Part shown: positions 44,201-54,498 of the stretch, in pieces | Position numbering within the stretch: the stretch's first letter is position 1 | Layout: the number at the start of each line of letters is the position of its first letter | From: Colletotrichum lupini | Taxonomy: Eukaryota; Ascomycota; Sordariomycetes; Glomerellales; Glomerellaceae | NCBI RefSeq assembly: GCF_023278565.1 | Contig: NC_064677.1 | Location: 2,542,001-2,606,000, forward strand | DNA length: 64,000 nucleotides | Reading direction: 5' to 3' | Program-made: the position numbers and the translations under genes | The notes under the pieces: model-generated | The model's input: only the letters and a program-made list of their open reading frames with translations | Database searches by the model: none | What the model was told of the DNA's origin: nothing

Positions 44201-45540
44201 AGCTTGTTCCTCGGCGAGCCGATGTAAGTGGTGGCATCTCTCAGGGTCAGTCAAAGTCTCAACGACCGCCAATGTCGCCTCAGTCGACTCTCTCAAGGCC
44301 GCAGAGTGTAGCATCCATGGCGGGGGAAATCGCGCAACGCTCTCGAGCATCAAGTTTGAGACCTGTCATAACACCAGCTCGTCCGTCTGGCGGGAGCTAT
44401 GGTAGCTCGACACCATCACATGGGTCTATCTCAAAACCAGTGGGAGTGCGAGCCATGGCGGCCATGTTTGAAAATGCGTCCCAGGAGTCGCCTTATGTGT
44501 CTTTCCCTACAACCCCTCGCCCCTCCCGGACGAGTGTGACGGATTTGGGTCTGCTCCATTTAAGGCAAGAAACTGGGTCTTTTGAAACACCGAAAACGAA
44601 AGCATTGGTCGTAGCTCCGAGAGAGAGTGACCCAGATCCAGGCTATGAGCTCTCGGATGAAAGGAATCGACAGACAGGCCATAGACTGAGGTCTGTCACT
44701 GACAGCACCGGGTCATTGACTGTTCCTGAGACAACCGAAGCTGACGGAGGTGCCGTCCATCTTGATAGGCCATCTCTGACACGACTTCGGCAAACACCAA
44801 ATTTTTCGGGGTACAGGAAGTCTCCTTTGAAGGTATATACTCTGGAGAATGACAAGAACTTACCTCATCTTGGGGCCATGACAAGTCCCGCTCAGCAGCC
44901 GCCTATTGCACAGCATGTCGTATTTCCCCGTCCCTCGTCCACTCTATCAGTGCGTCAACTAAGCGAGGATACCATCCCGGCACGAGCAGGAAGCCCGGGG
45001 AACAATTCCATGCTTCATGCACAGATTCGAAGTCTTCAGAGGCAGCTGGATGTCAGGAATGATGAAAACGCGTCTCTTCGGCGTCAACTTGAGACAAGAG
45101 ATAACTTGGACATTGGAACACTCAGTGAACAGCTTCGAGTATCCAAAAGAGAGTGTGCCATGTGGAAATCTCGTGCCGAAGCCGCAGAAAAACGAGTCTC
45201 GGTCCTTGAACACTTCACGCGGAAGCTGAAGGGTATCAAAGGAGGGGATGCGCAAAATGACACTGATGTTACGTCGCGAAGCGGAAGAGACAGCATCGAA
45301 ACGTTGGCAACAGAGGATGGAGAAGTTGTGGCGGAGAGAATCAGGAGGGCTATGAGAGGGATGGATGGAACGAGGAGCAGTGATGGCGGGGCTGCAGCTT
45401 GGTGGAACGATGACCGGCGAGGTAGCAACACCAGGCACTCGGGAAGCGTGGGTGGGCAACATCAGCCGAAAATGACTGAAGAAGCATTGCTTCAGATTTG
45501 GCAGGCAGTACAGGAGCTGCTATTGGAGGATGAAGACTGA
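41236..45540 (+). CDS. RhoGAP-domain protein with C-terminal coiled coil; in-frame TAG at 44116-44118
   Basis: GTPase-activating protein for Rho-family GTPases. Exons: 41236-41577, 41636-41677, 41725-42031, 42089-42994, then 43049 onward. The RhoGAP domain starts near exon 3 and shows PVTRGVFRIPGSLRVVN with the arginine finger in GVFRIPG. LPSHINAGAQDVASAFKKLL and a late LMGYAALGIVFGPLLVG follow. A Ser-rich disordered region fills the middle. The frame meets TAG at 44116-44118 (888 residues) but continues open in the same frame for 474 more codons to TGA at 45540. That part includes a coiled coil (LHAQIRSLQRQLDVRNDENA). An 84-nt intron, 44035-44118 (CAG|GTCACT to TCTAG), would remove the stop in frame and give about 1334 residues. 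I favour one gene to 45540. Confidence 0.82.
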
Positions 45541-45723
45541 ATATTGGCACGGGAGGCCCATGAGCCGGCTGTGTCAGGATATGGGCGCTGGGAAGCCAGA
45601 AGCATGCATCGGGGCTTGATTATAGACATTGGGGTTGTCTGGGTATCAATATGGTTTTACATGTCCTACGCTGACGAGCCGACACGCAGTTGTAACAAAG
45701 GTGTTATCATGAAGTCGTAGAAT

Positions 45724-46626
45724 TTATGTTCTGCAAAGAGGGCCACCTATCAGGCCCGTCCCCGACTGCGCATTACCCGCAACGCCCGAGAGTAGCATAA
45801 CGGGATACCAATCACTGTCCTCCCCCGGGTCACGGCGAATCCTCCACCGCCCTGCATCATCCATGCGCATAGCGACGGTGCCGACCGCCATACGTCCGAT
45901 ACCGTCCAAAATAGCGCCCAAGAGCTCCGAGTCGTCGTCGAGGACAACTTCCTTGACCTCCACTTCCGGCTCCCCTGGTTTCGACCTCTGCCGACCAAGT
46001 TTGCCTTCCTCAACCTCTCGCCCCTTCCTGGCTTTGACGATCCTACTGGAGATCTCAGAAGAAGCCTTGATCTGCGGATGCTTTGAGGTGGAGGTAAGTT
46101 CGGGCGTTGACGAGGCGAAGCTTGGCCACGTGGGTATGTCTGGTGATGGCGGTGTTGGAGGTCGGACTGGTGTGCGAGAAGGGCGGTAGGGGAGACCTGT
46201 CCTCTTGTCGTGGTTCACGGTTGAAGATTGTCGGTAGTCTCGATCATGTTGGCGGGGTTGCTGAGATGCCTGAATGGTGGAGGCATGACGCTTCTGGGTC
46301 TGGGGTGATGGGGGGTGAGTTAAAGGGATAGGGGTAGTTGATCGGTACCGCGTCAGGTTGGGGGAAGGTGGGGTTGGCGTGGGCGGGATATATCGGGGCG
46401 GTCGACGTTGAGTGGGAGGTGGTGTTTGCTGCTGCTGCTGCTGTCTCTCATAATCATGCTGGGGAGGGTGCTGTTGCTGTCTGCGCAGCTGAGTGGAGTT
46501 CGCCGTGGTTGTGGTGGTCGTCGCCGGCCGGGTCACGGGAGCTCGGGGCGTAATGCGCGCGGGTTGACTGGGTGCGGGAATGTTGAACTGGTTGCGCCCG
46601 TATACACGCCCAGACGGCTGGTGCCG
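45724..46626 (-). CDS. Low-complexity Gln/Pro-rich open frame continuing from the RPA3 stop codon
   Basis: A 300-codon stop-free frame on the minus strand begins immediately after the RPA3 stop and is in the same frame as RPA3 exon 3. No ATG occurs until near its end, so it cannot start alone with a standard codon. It is rich in Pro, Gln, Thr and Arg and has a CAG-encoded Gln run near 46430. Its last 80 residues look like a folded domain (EVVLDDDSELLGAILDGIG, AMRMDDAGRWRIRR). It could be a separate gene with an unseen first exon, a readthrough extension of RPA3, an alternatively spliced exon, or a chance open frame helped by low stop-codon density. I do not recognise the family. Confidence 0.4.
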   Translation of the reverse strand, partial: RHQPSGRVYGRNQFNIPAPSQPARITPRAPVTRPATTTTTTANSTQLRRQQQHPPQHDYERQQQQQQTPPPTQRRPPRYIPPTPTPPSPNLTRYRSTTPIPLTHPPSPQTQKRHASTIQASQQPRQHDRDYRQSSTVNHDKRTGLPYRPSRTPVRPPTPPSPDIPTWPSFASSTPELTSTSKHPQIKASSEISSRIVKARKGREVEEGKLGRQRSKPGEPEVEVKEVVLDDDSELLGAILDGIGRMAVGTVAMRMDDAGRWRIRRDPGEDSDWYPVMLLSGVAGNAQSGTGLIGGPLCRT

Positions 46627-47311
46627 TCAATTGTCAAAGACGAAGAGGGGCTTGTAGTGATGCGTTGCCTCTACTACGGCCGCAGCGAGCTGGTAGTCTA
46701 GAGAGGTTTGTCAGCGGTGTGCTTTTGGGGGGGGGGGGTGTTCATGAAGAAAGGTGCTGCAAGAGGGTTTGCTAGAGATGTTGAGAGTATGAAGCACGTT
46801 CTTGGACATGAGATGGGGATGGATCTTTGAGCAGAACAGCCCCATGATGTGCCAAGAATACAAGTTGCTAGGCTCGAACGACGTCTTAAGTCCTCATCAC
46901 AGAATGCCGTTTGAACGTGACGGGACACATGATCTCTAGACAGATGGAACTAGTGGTACTCACCAACACCGGGTCCCAGATCGCGGGAGGTAAGGACTTT
47001 GATGGACAGATCAGGATTGACCTTGCCGATGATCTGAGCACCGTTACCATTGGTGAGGTACACATCCTGTCAAGGGTTAGCGTCCATCTATCGATTTATT
47101 AAAGTCGGTCGAAGCAAAGCCGTGTTGCCTTGACAGAGATCTTGGGCTAAAGACCTACGCGATTGAGAATTGCAGTGACGTTTCCGTCCGCGTCAAGAAC
47201 GGCAGAATCACCACGCAGCTGCAAGACCTTGCCAATGAGCATGACGTTGCGACCGACGTAGTTGTCGAGGTACTGCGCCGTGATGCGCGGGGTCGAGGTC
47301 GCTTCGGCCAT
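46627..47311 (-). CDS. rfa3: Replication protein A 14-kDa subunit (RPA3)
   Basis: Smallest subunit of the trimeric single-stranded-DNA-binding complex used in replication, repair and recombination. Three exons on the minus strand, 47311-47159, 47066-46964 and 46697-46627, encode 108 residues. The OB-fold reads ITAQYLDNYVGRNVMLIGKV, QLRGDSAVLDADGNVTAIL, NGNGAQIIGKVNPDLSIKVL and ends with an alpha helix YQLAAAVVEATHHYKPLFVF then DN and stop. The pattern V-G-x2-V-x-L-x-G-K-V with a C-terminal trimerisation helix is typical. Introns are GT-AG (92 and 266 nt); the second contains a 12-G run (46727-46738). All joins are in phase. The open frame after the TGA is described separately. Confidence 0.9.
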
Positions 47312-50300
47312 GGCTTGACTGTCGGTGTTCTTGGTTCAACAGGCTGCTGGTTGTGCGAGGATCTGCGATGAGTGCTACAGACCCAAAGTATATGGTTGTG
47401 ACAGAAAGGCAGTGATTACACTGATTGAATGCAGTTCGTCTTATGCGGGACGGTTGGTCGAGATCTTTGGGATGGAATAGGCCTTGATTGAGGGGCAGAC
47501 GCGCCGCGACAAGACACCCTCGCCCGGCACTTGTCGCGGTGTCAGGTGACCTGTCAGGTGGTCTGTGATGACACACCTTACCCTATCCGGCCCTTGGAGA
47601 TCTGCGCTGGTCCCTGAACCGTTCTTAGAGATCGTCAAAAACGTTATATTAACGGTATCCTATCCTCGCAACCGTCTCAATCATTATCTACCCATCACAG
47701 GGGAGATGACAGAATCGTTCCCTTGGCGAACCATGACGTGGCCCCGGGACAATTGACTTTTGACCGCCTGAAATTCTCGTGGTGTTTATGCCCAATCGGA
47801 CATTTCACTGTTGGTTTGAAAGACTGTGTCGAGTCCACCCACCAGACCGAAGCATGGTGAGCGAGTCACCAAAGTGGTGCCCTGTGGATCTCATCCTACC
47901 ACACAAGACTTTTCTCAGGATGGTTTCCTTGCATCCCTATGATGTCATCTGAGTCCCATTGCTTGTTTCTTTTCCCTGAAAGAGTTTGCAGGGCTCCGGC
48001 CGATCATTAAGTATCTCGTGATGGAAAAGCGCACCGTGTTGATGGCTGACAGTGGACAAATCTCCCTGGTAGTTCCTACAGTGCCTCGCTGCAACTGACC
48101 TTACCTCTAGCACAAGACGACATTATTTGACGGCTTCGTCTTACATCACATCGTTCTTCGAAGGAGGTCGACTTTAGAACGTTGGCCTTGATGTTATCGA
48201 TCTCGTTTTACGCCTGGTCCATCGTTGCTCGGCATGTTTCAATGTCGCCCTCTGACGACATTGCTCGTTTATATTGACTTTCTGGACGCATGAAGGGTCC
48301 TCCGGTGCAACCATCCAATCAAACCACCTTTTTACGCAAAATAACAACGGCTTTCTGTCGCTCAGCATGTTATTTCTAAGCCCCTAACACCTGTCGAGGT
48401 TCATCGCGGGTTGAGACGTCAATCTCTTTCCATTTTGGGGGCTACCGGTCTCGGCGGTGCATGGCAGGCTGGGAGAAACTTGGAATTCTGACAGCGGCAG
48501 GCAATCAATCGAAACGCGACGACTCGCCTAGGACCGAAGCAAGACGGGACATGAGTCGGCGATGGGGACGCCGTAATCACTCCACTCTGGCATTGGCGGT
48601 GGGTGGACAGAGTAGCAAACTTTCCGTGTTGTTTACCATTCTGTGACCCAATATTAGCACATGATGCATTTGTCAAGACGATGTGGCATCGAGTTGAGCT
48701 GCGTTGACAACATCACCTGTCGTTCCTCGGATCATGCACCTAGCAGACAGCGGCTGATAAGAAAATATTGACTTGGGCGGGTGGCAATGGCAACAAGACG
48801 AATTCAGGGTCCTTTGGCGGCAAGACATAGCTGCAGGGAGTGGCCAGTGAGGCCAAGGCCCCTGACCGGGGTTGGGCAGACATCTCGGTTGAAAACAGGG
48901 CATTCTGTAAAGTTTGACCTCCTGTATACTGTAGTATATCCGTTCGGGGACGCGAGCCGCTGGTTTCTTCACGCGCGCAACATCCCAATGACCTCAATGA
49001 TTTGTCCAAAGTTCGTTGGTCTGTAAGAAGGCGGTTTTGGGAGGTTCCTTGGCCGCTATCCTTTCTATTATAGGCGGATGCTGGGGCATTCCAAAGATAT
49101 TGTATTTCTGGTCAAAGCCTCAAAGGGGGTAGTCTCCGCCAGCAGCAGGAGATAGGCGGACATGGCGGGAATAGCGAGTGACATCAGGCTTGGAGTTGCC
49201 GTTTTTTCTCGGGCCGTGACAGTGTCGTGGATCGCAGCACGGCTACCCGGACTAGGTTGTCAGGGTGCTCGCTGGGATCCATTGCGACATGAATCGCTGG
49301 CGTAGAATCGGCGATCTGGCATCGTGATATCTGGCGCAGACAGCCCAAAACATAGATTGATATACTTGTAGATCTGAGAGACATCGTGAGCTTGGGGCAA
49401 TCTGTTCAACTTGGACGTGACTTTTTGGTCCCGACGCATCTCTTACTCACCACGCTCACGTAGTGTGTAATGTGTGCAGATGCGGCCTGCCGGGTATGCC
49501 GGTCGCTCCATGGAGGAATGAAGGTTACCCAAGATGAGACCACGCCGGGACAAGTCGAGACGGGATGAAGACAAGACCAAAGACGGTAGCAGAGGCAAAA
49601 ACATTGGTGTTCGATGGTTTCCAGGGAGGGAAAGCACCGCGAGTGCTTAGCTGGCTCCCTCATTATTCTCGTTGTCAAGATGCAGGTTGATGTGGGTGGA
49701 CGAGAAGGGTAGTTGGGTTTCCGCCGTCCACAGTGTCCCTACGGTGTGAGTGGTAAGGTATGAAGGAGCATGCACTGATGCAGTGCGGTGTCCAAGGTGG
49801 GCGAAGTTGAGAGCTGTTTTCTGTTCACGGTGGTTTGGCGTGACCGTTTTGGGCGACACTGAAGTTACTGAACAGTGAGCACTCTGGATGAGGTGGGCTG
49901 CCCCTCACTTTCTCCACTCAAGGTACCAAGCGTTCCCGAGCTTTCCCCCTGCACCTACCAGCCATGGGCCATGGCACGCCGCACGCCGCACGCCACCCTC
50001 AACAGCAAGTGCAAGTGCCAGGAAGGATTGAAGCAAGCAGGGCCCTGGGCAGGCAGGAAGCTGGCAACGGCGGGGCCGCGACGATTTAGGTGGCATGGAT
50101 GGTGGAAGGAAAGCTCAACCCGGCGCCCGGACCTTCCACCGAGAGCACTTTCCATTGGTTCCCGGACAACATCAATGTCACATCCCATCTGTCTTGATGG
50201 TCGCGGTGGTGGTTGCTGGTCCTGCACTGCTGCTGCTGTTCCCAGACTTTCACACCCACCCCTCGCTGTTCCAAGTCGCTCTCTGGTCTGTGCCCTCACC

Positions 50301-53300
50301 CGCACCGGTCATGGTCCCTGGTGGGCACTTGGGCTGGATTCCATGGCTTTTTTGGGAGTATCCTTTATGGTAAAGTCGGGCAAAGTGTCGTCTGGAATGC
50401 GTCGCTGAATGTGCCTCTTCTGAGGTTGCTAACTGCAACTAGCTCGAACTTAGGCACTGACACACCGTTCGATGCGTCCCCTCATCCCCGGTCGTCCGTG
50501 TATTTCCCTGGCAAGCAATGGCTCAAGGGGTTATGAAGGCAGTTCGGCGCCGTGGGCCCATTTCGGTCGCCGGTGTGTCGTACAGAAAGGGAAGAAGAAA
50601 GAAGCGTAAGGAAGAATATGGATCTTGAGGACTGTAATGCAATGACAAACGGCAACCGGCGACGGTATTGAAGCGTAGGTGCCTACCATTATCTTTATTG
50701 TTCTCCGGAGTTTTTCATCCGAAAGAACAGGGACTTGGTCGCAGCTTTCCAACTTCTGCCAACAATTAGCCCCCAAGGCAACGGCCCCATGGCGAACCCA
50801 GGAAGGACAAGGTGATGGTGGGAGGGGGGAAGGGCCGGCAGGGTAGGTACCTAGTGACTTTGATGAATGTGCGGCGTGCCTGCCTTCTCGTCAGTCTCTG
50901 GCATCCAATGGGTGCCAACCTTACCTAACCTTGCACAGCAGAGGGGTCGGATCGGGTGGGTGTGTGTCTGTGTCTGAAGACGAAGTGTTGGATGAAGCTT
51001 AGACGGGGACTCGGGAGGTCTGGTTGCCTTAGCTTGTCCAGCAGTACTTATCTGCGATAATTATTAACATCCAGCTCTGCTACACTGCACAGCTATGGCA
51101 CTGTCTGAGAGGTAAAAAGTGCTTAGCGTAGAAGCTATACTGTCTAGGTACCTTACTTACCCCGCCATTTTGTGTCGCGCAGCCAAGGTAAGCTGAGGTG
51201 AATTCATGTAGTGTATGGTGCATCGTACGTACCCAAAGCAAGGGAGGTTAACGAGTGAAGTTGCCCAGCCACAGATTCAAATGGTCGCAATGGTGGTGCT
51301 GGAAGTCTGGAACCGGTGCTGATATTGGCGCTGCATGTGTACATCTACCATCGACTGGGTGTCTGCCCGTGTCTGACAGATAAGGTGCCTGTGTGTTAGC
51401 TTTTTGGTTTGACCTGATCCAATGTGATTGCTTCTGCCGAGGGAGCAACACTTCAGTCTAGCTAAGCTGAGGTAGATGCACCATCTCGCCTAACTGCTTT
51501 TCTCAGTTCTGAATGTTCTACGGATACCTACCTGCCTTACCCTCTTCGAGCTAACTGGAAGCAAGGTAGCGTGAGGTAATTGGAGCCTGAGCTAAAGGCA
51601 ATTGTTAGGGAAAATGCTGTTGAGGAAAGTAGAAATGTGGTGTTCGAGGCAATGCAATTGTCGAAGCTCCCGTCCTTCCCGACTGCCCATCTCATGTATG
51701 GTATGCGGTACTCCGTACCTCATGCCATTGAAATTCCCACCCCCCATTTCCCTTCATCGCCTTCGACCGACGACGACTTCCCATCCCCCCTCTTCCCAAC
51801 CTGCACACTGTCTGTTCCTGAGAAAAGCTCCTACCTGCCCACACCGAGCCTCTTTGATCCCACATCCATTGTCAATTCCGCTCCATCTGGATTCCACCTC
51901 TGCTCCTCTCTGTCACAGCTTGCTAGCTCTGAGCATCATTCTGATCGATTGCCGGAGCCTACTCCGCTGCTATTCGCCTCAGCCAATTTGGCCTCGATCC
52001 TCAACACGGCTCCGAGCATCACCATCCCTCTCTTCTCTCCAACAACCTGGGAGATCTCGTCCGGCTCTGCTTCCGTCGTCTCTTGCTTGGCAACCTCCGA
52101 CCCATCCCTGCCCTCCCGCCGACATCTTCCTTGTGTGACCGCCACTGCGACGGCCCCATCAAACTGCAAGCATTACCAGCCCAGTGCCCACACCACCACC
52201 ACCTGAGCATCCTTGTCTGGCTGATGACAAGACGTTGCCGCGCTCTCACCACGCTGCAACCGGCACAACGACAATAGGCTGACTGTCATGACATTGGCCT
52301 TCTTCGCCGACATCGACAAAGCAATACTCGAAGCTCAGTTTTACGACTGATCGATATTCTGTCTAGCTGGGTGCATCATTTTCCGCTTCTTCCTCGAACC
52401 ACGAGAGCTTCCGTACGCTCCGGCTCGTTAGCAGTCTTTCGGCTCGTTGGAACGGCGCTCCGCTGATCTCTGCCTACCGTTTCCCGTCAACAAACGCCCG
52501 GTCGCCGGCCTGCTTCGACCGTATTGCTCTCATATTGTCCGGATCGGCAGCTCTCCAGATCGTCGACAGTGACTTTTCTCACTGACGCGCGATCAGCTGC
52601 CCCAATCATCCGTGGTACGCAGATTTCAAACCTTCATTGAGAACCCCGCAGTACCTTCAGACTCCCGTCCTCAGCGATATATCGCAACATCCCTTTCACC
52701 AGCCCCTCCCGTCCTTACCGTTTGCGCCGACCTTACCCTTCTATGTAACGTACGTCTCCTCGCCCTGTCGCTCCATCCCAGAACCCTTTTCGGGCCAGCG
52801 TGTGGTATTGCCTTTCTGCGTGTGGGAGAGTGCGAATACGGTGCCCCGTTTACAAGCGACCCCTCCGTTTCTACACAATATCAAGGTATTCTCAATTACT
52901 CTTGATGATGCCTGTCTCCCGGCTCCACCGAGTCACCCACTTCCATCCGCATCATTGACCTGTCGCAATCCTAATCCATCGTTCCCTCATACTACCTCTT
53001 CTTAATCCTGTGTACACCTTCTTTGATATTGCCAAACGCAGACACTGACCATTAGGCATTATAGCGTGCCCTCCTACGTTTTCGATCTCGACGAGGATCA
53101 GCTTCGCGTTTTGAATAAAGCAGCACCTTCTCGTACCCGAAGCCACCACACGTCCTCGTTGACACCGCGCCCCCCAGCCAATTTCGGGTCTTGTTCATCG
53201 CCAAGTACACGCAGGCGTCGAGATCAGTCCGCGTTTTTGGCGAAACTCTTCATCGTGTGTTTTCTCGCTTTTCCACCTTCTTGCCCGCGATCTTCGCTTT

Positions 53301-53565
53301 TGCCTGGTTTTACCCTCTCGTACTGCCCGGCGTCGTTATCGGTCCCTTGGGTACTGTCTCTCGATCCAGTCAGCAAGCCCAGAGCCAGTGTCACACGCAA
53401 ACCACTTGGTAGTCTTTACGCATTGGGTAGGTCAGCAGCGCACGATAAAACGTTCATTGTCCTACTTTGGACCAGATAACGCTTCCCCACCACTGGAACA
53501 CCGTTTTTCAGCAGAATTTGAGCTCGACACCTTCGCCAGACCTGGCGAGGTCCTTAACCTGGACG
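47312..53565. other. 6.2-kb region without a supportable gene, upstream of the bZIP gene
   Basis: Promoter of RPA3 at the left. No open frame here shows a domain, signal peptide or convincing splice pattern. From about 51,700 to 53,500 the plus strand is strongly CT-rich, like a long fungal leader. Several short ATG frames in it could be upstream ORFs of the bZIP mRNA. TACC/GGTA palindromic elements recur at 50,675, 50,842, 50,927, 51,144, 51,530 and 51,566. Frames of 177 codons (49875-50408) and 208 codons (51580-52206) were considered and not called. Small genes or lncRNA cannot be excluded. Confidence 0.5.
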
Positions 53566-54498
53566 ATGAATACCCCTCCGAGCTTCTTCAATGATGCGGT
53601 TGATATTGCAACACCGACTAACAATGACTTCCCCAGCGATCAACCACGAACACTACCTCTAGATTCGCTCGATTTAGTCCGACCGGAAGACAGTGACACA
53701 TCGGAGAACATGGCACACCACCCTTCCGTATATATGGCTGTTCCGGGTGCCTGGGATCCACTGGTGACTGGCATGCCCTCATTCTACGGCCATCATGGCC
53801 AAGCACAGTACAACACGAAGCAAGAAGACGTCGAAGATAGGCCGACAATACTCAACATACCTCCGGCTTCAACATTTCAATCGGGTGCGCGGGTCGACGC
53901 CAATATCTCGACGCAGCCTCGACCGTCAAAACCGAGTCGAGCAGCGGACCCTTATGATGCCAGCCCACCCAGGAAGAAGGGAAGGAAAGGCAAAGCTCCG
54001 GAGCAGAACGACCAAGACCCGAAAAGAGACAAGTTCCTCGAACGGAACCGCGTCGCTGCGAGCAAATGTCGCCAAAAGAAGAAGGAGTGGGTCTCAGACC
54101 TTCAGGAAACCAAACAGGGACTGGAGAACCAGCATGCACAGCTGCAGATGGAATACAATGGACTGGTTGATGAAGTTACGAGAATGAAGAACGAGCTCAT
54201 GTCGCACGCAAATTGCAATGATCCGAACATCAACCTATGGCTCGACAACGAAGCCCGGCGATTCGTTCAGGTGAGCGCAGAGCGTGTAAAAAAGCAAAGT
54301 CTTGATGCCAGCCGCATGGCTGGCAACAGGCCACTCGGCACTGGGGGAGGTTATAGACCGTCAATTGACAGTAAGAAAAACCCCTTGTCCCACCACACAG
54401 CATTGGAGGTATTGATTGATGCCAGGTCAAATGTCTCTGATATCGCCTGCCCGCTCAGAGCGTGCTATGACGAGCCTGTCATCGAGATCTGGAAGTGA
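53566..54498 (+). CDS. ATF/CREB-type bZIP transcription factor
   Basis: 310 residues from the ATG at 53566. The basic region NRVAASKCR (residues 161-169, N-x7-R) is followed by QKKKEW. Leucines then fall every seven residues (SDLQETKQGLENQHAQLQME and on to NGL), the last heptad carrying Met. The sequence LERNRVAASKCRQKKKEW is characteristic of fungal ATF/CREB (AtfA/AtfB) factors acting in stress, sporulation or secondary metabolism. A KKGRKGK stretch just before is a likely nuclear localisation signal. The N-terminus is acidic and Pro-rich. The frame stays open back to 53449, and a TTGGACCAG acceptor sits at about 53467-53475, so a further upstream exon is possible. A strong donor (CAG|GTGAGC, about 54271) could also define an alternative C-terminus. 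Confidence 0.85.
   Translation: MNTPPSFFNDAVDIATPTNNDFPSDQPRTLPLDSLDLVRPEDSDTSENMAHHPSVYMAVPGAWDPLVTGMPSFYGHHGQAQYNTKQEDVEDRPTILNIPPASTFQSGARVDANISTQPRPSKPSRAADPYDASPPRKKGRKGKAPEQNDQDPKRDKFLERNRVAASKCRQKKKEWVSDLQETKQGLENQHAQLQMEYNGLVDEVTRMKNELMSHANCNDPNINLWLDNEARRFVQVSAERVKKQSLDASRMAGNRPLGTGGGYRPSIDSKKNPLSHHTALEVLIDARSNVSDIACPLRACYDEPVIEIWK

Noticed and set aside
49875..50408. 177-codon plus frame in the gene desert
   Set aside because: Begins with ATG, but its Trp/Arg/Pro/Gly-rich content and overlapping antisense frames show no domain or splice support.
51580..52206. 208-codon frame upstream of the bZIP gene
   Set aside because: No ATG at the start of the frame; Ser/Pro/Leu-rich composition follows from CT-rich leader DNA.
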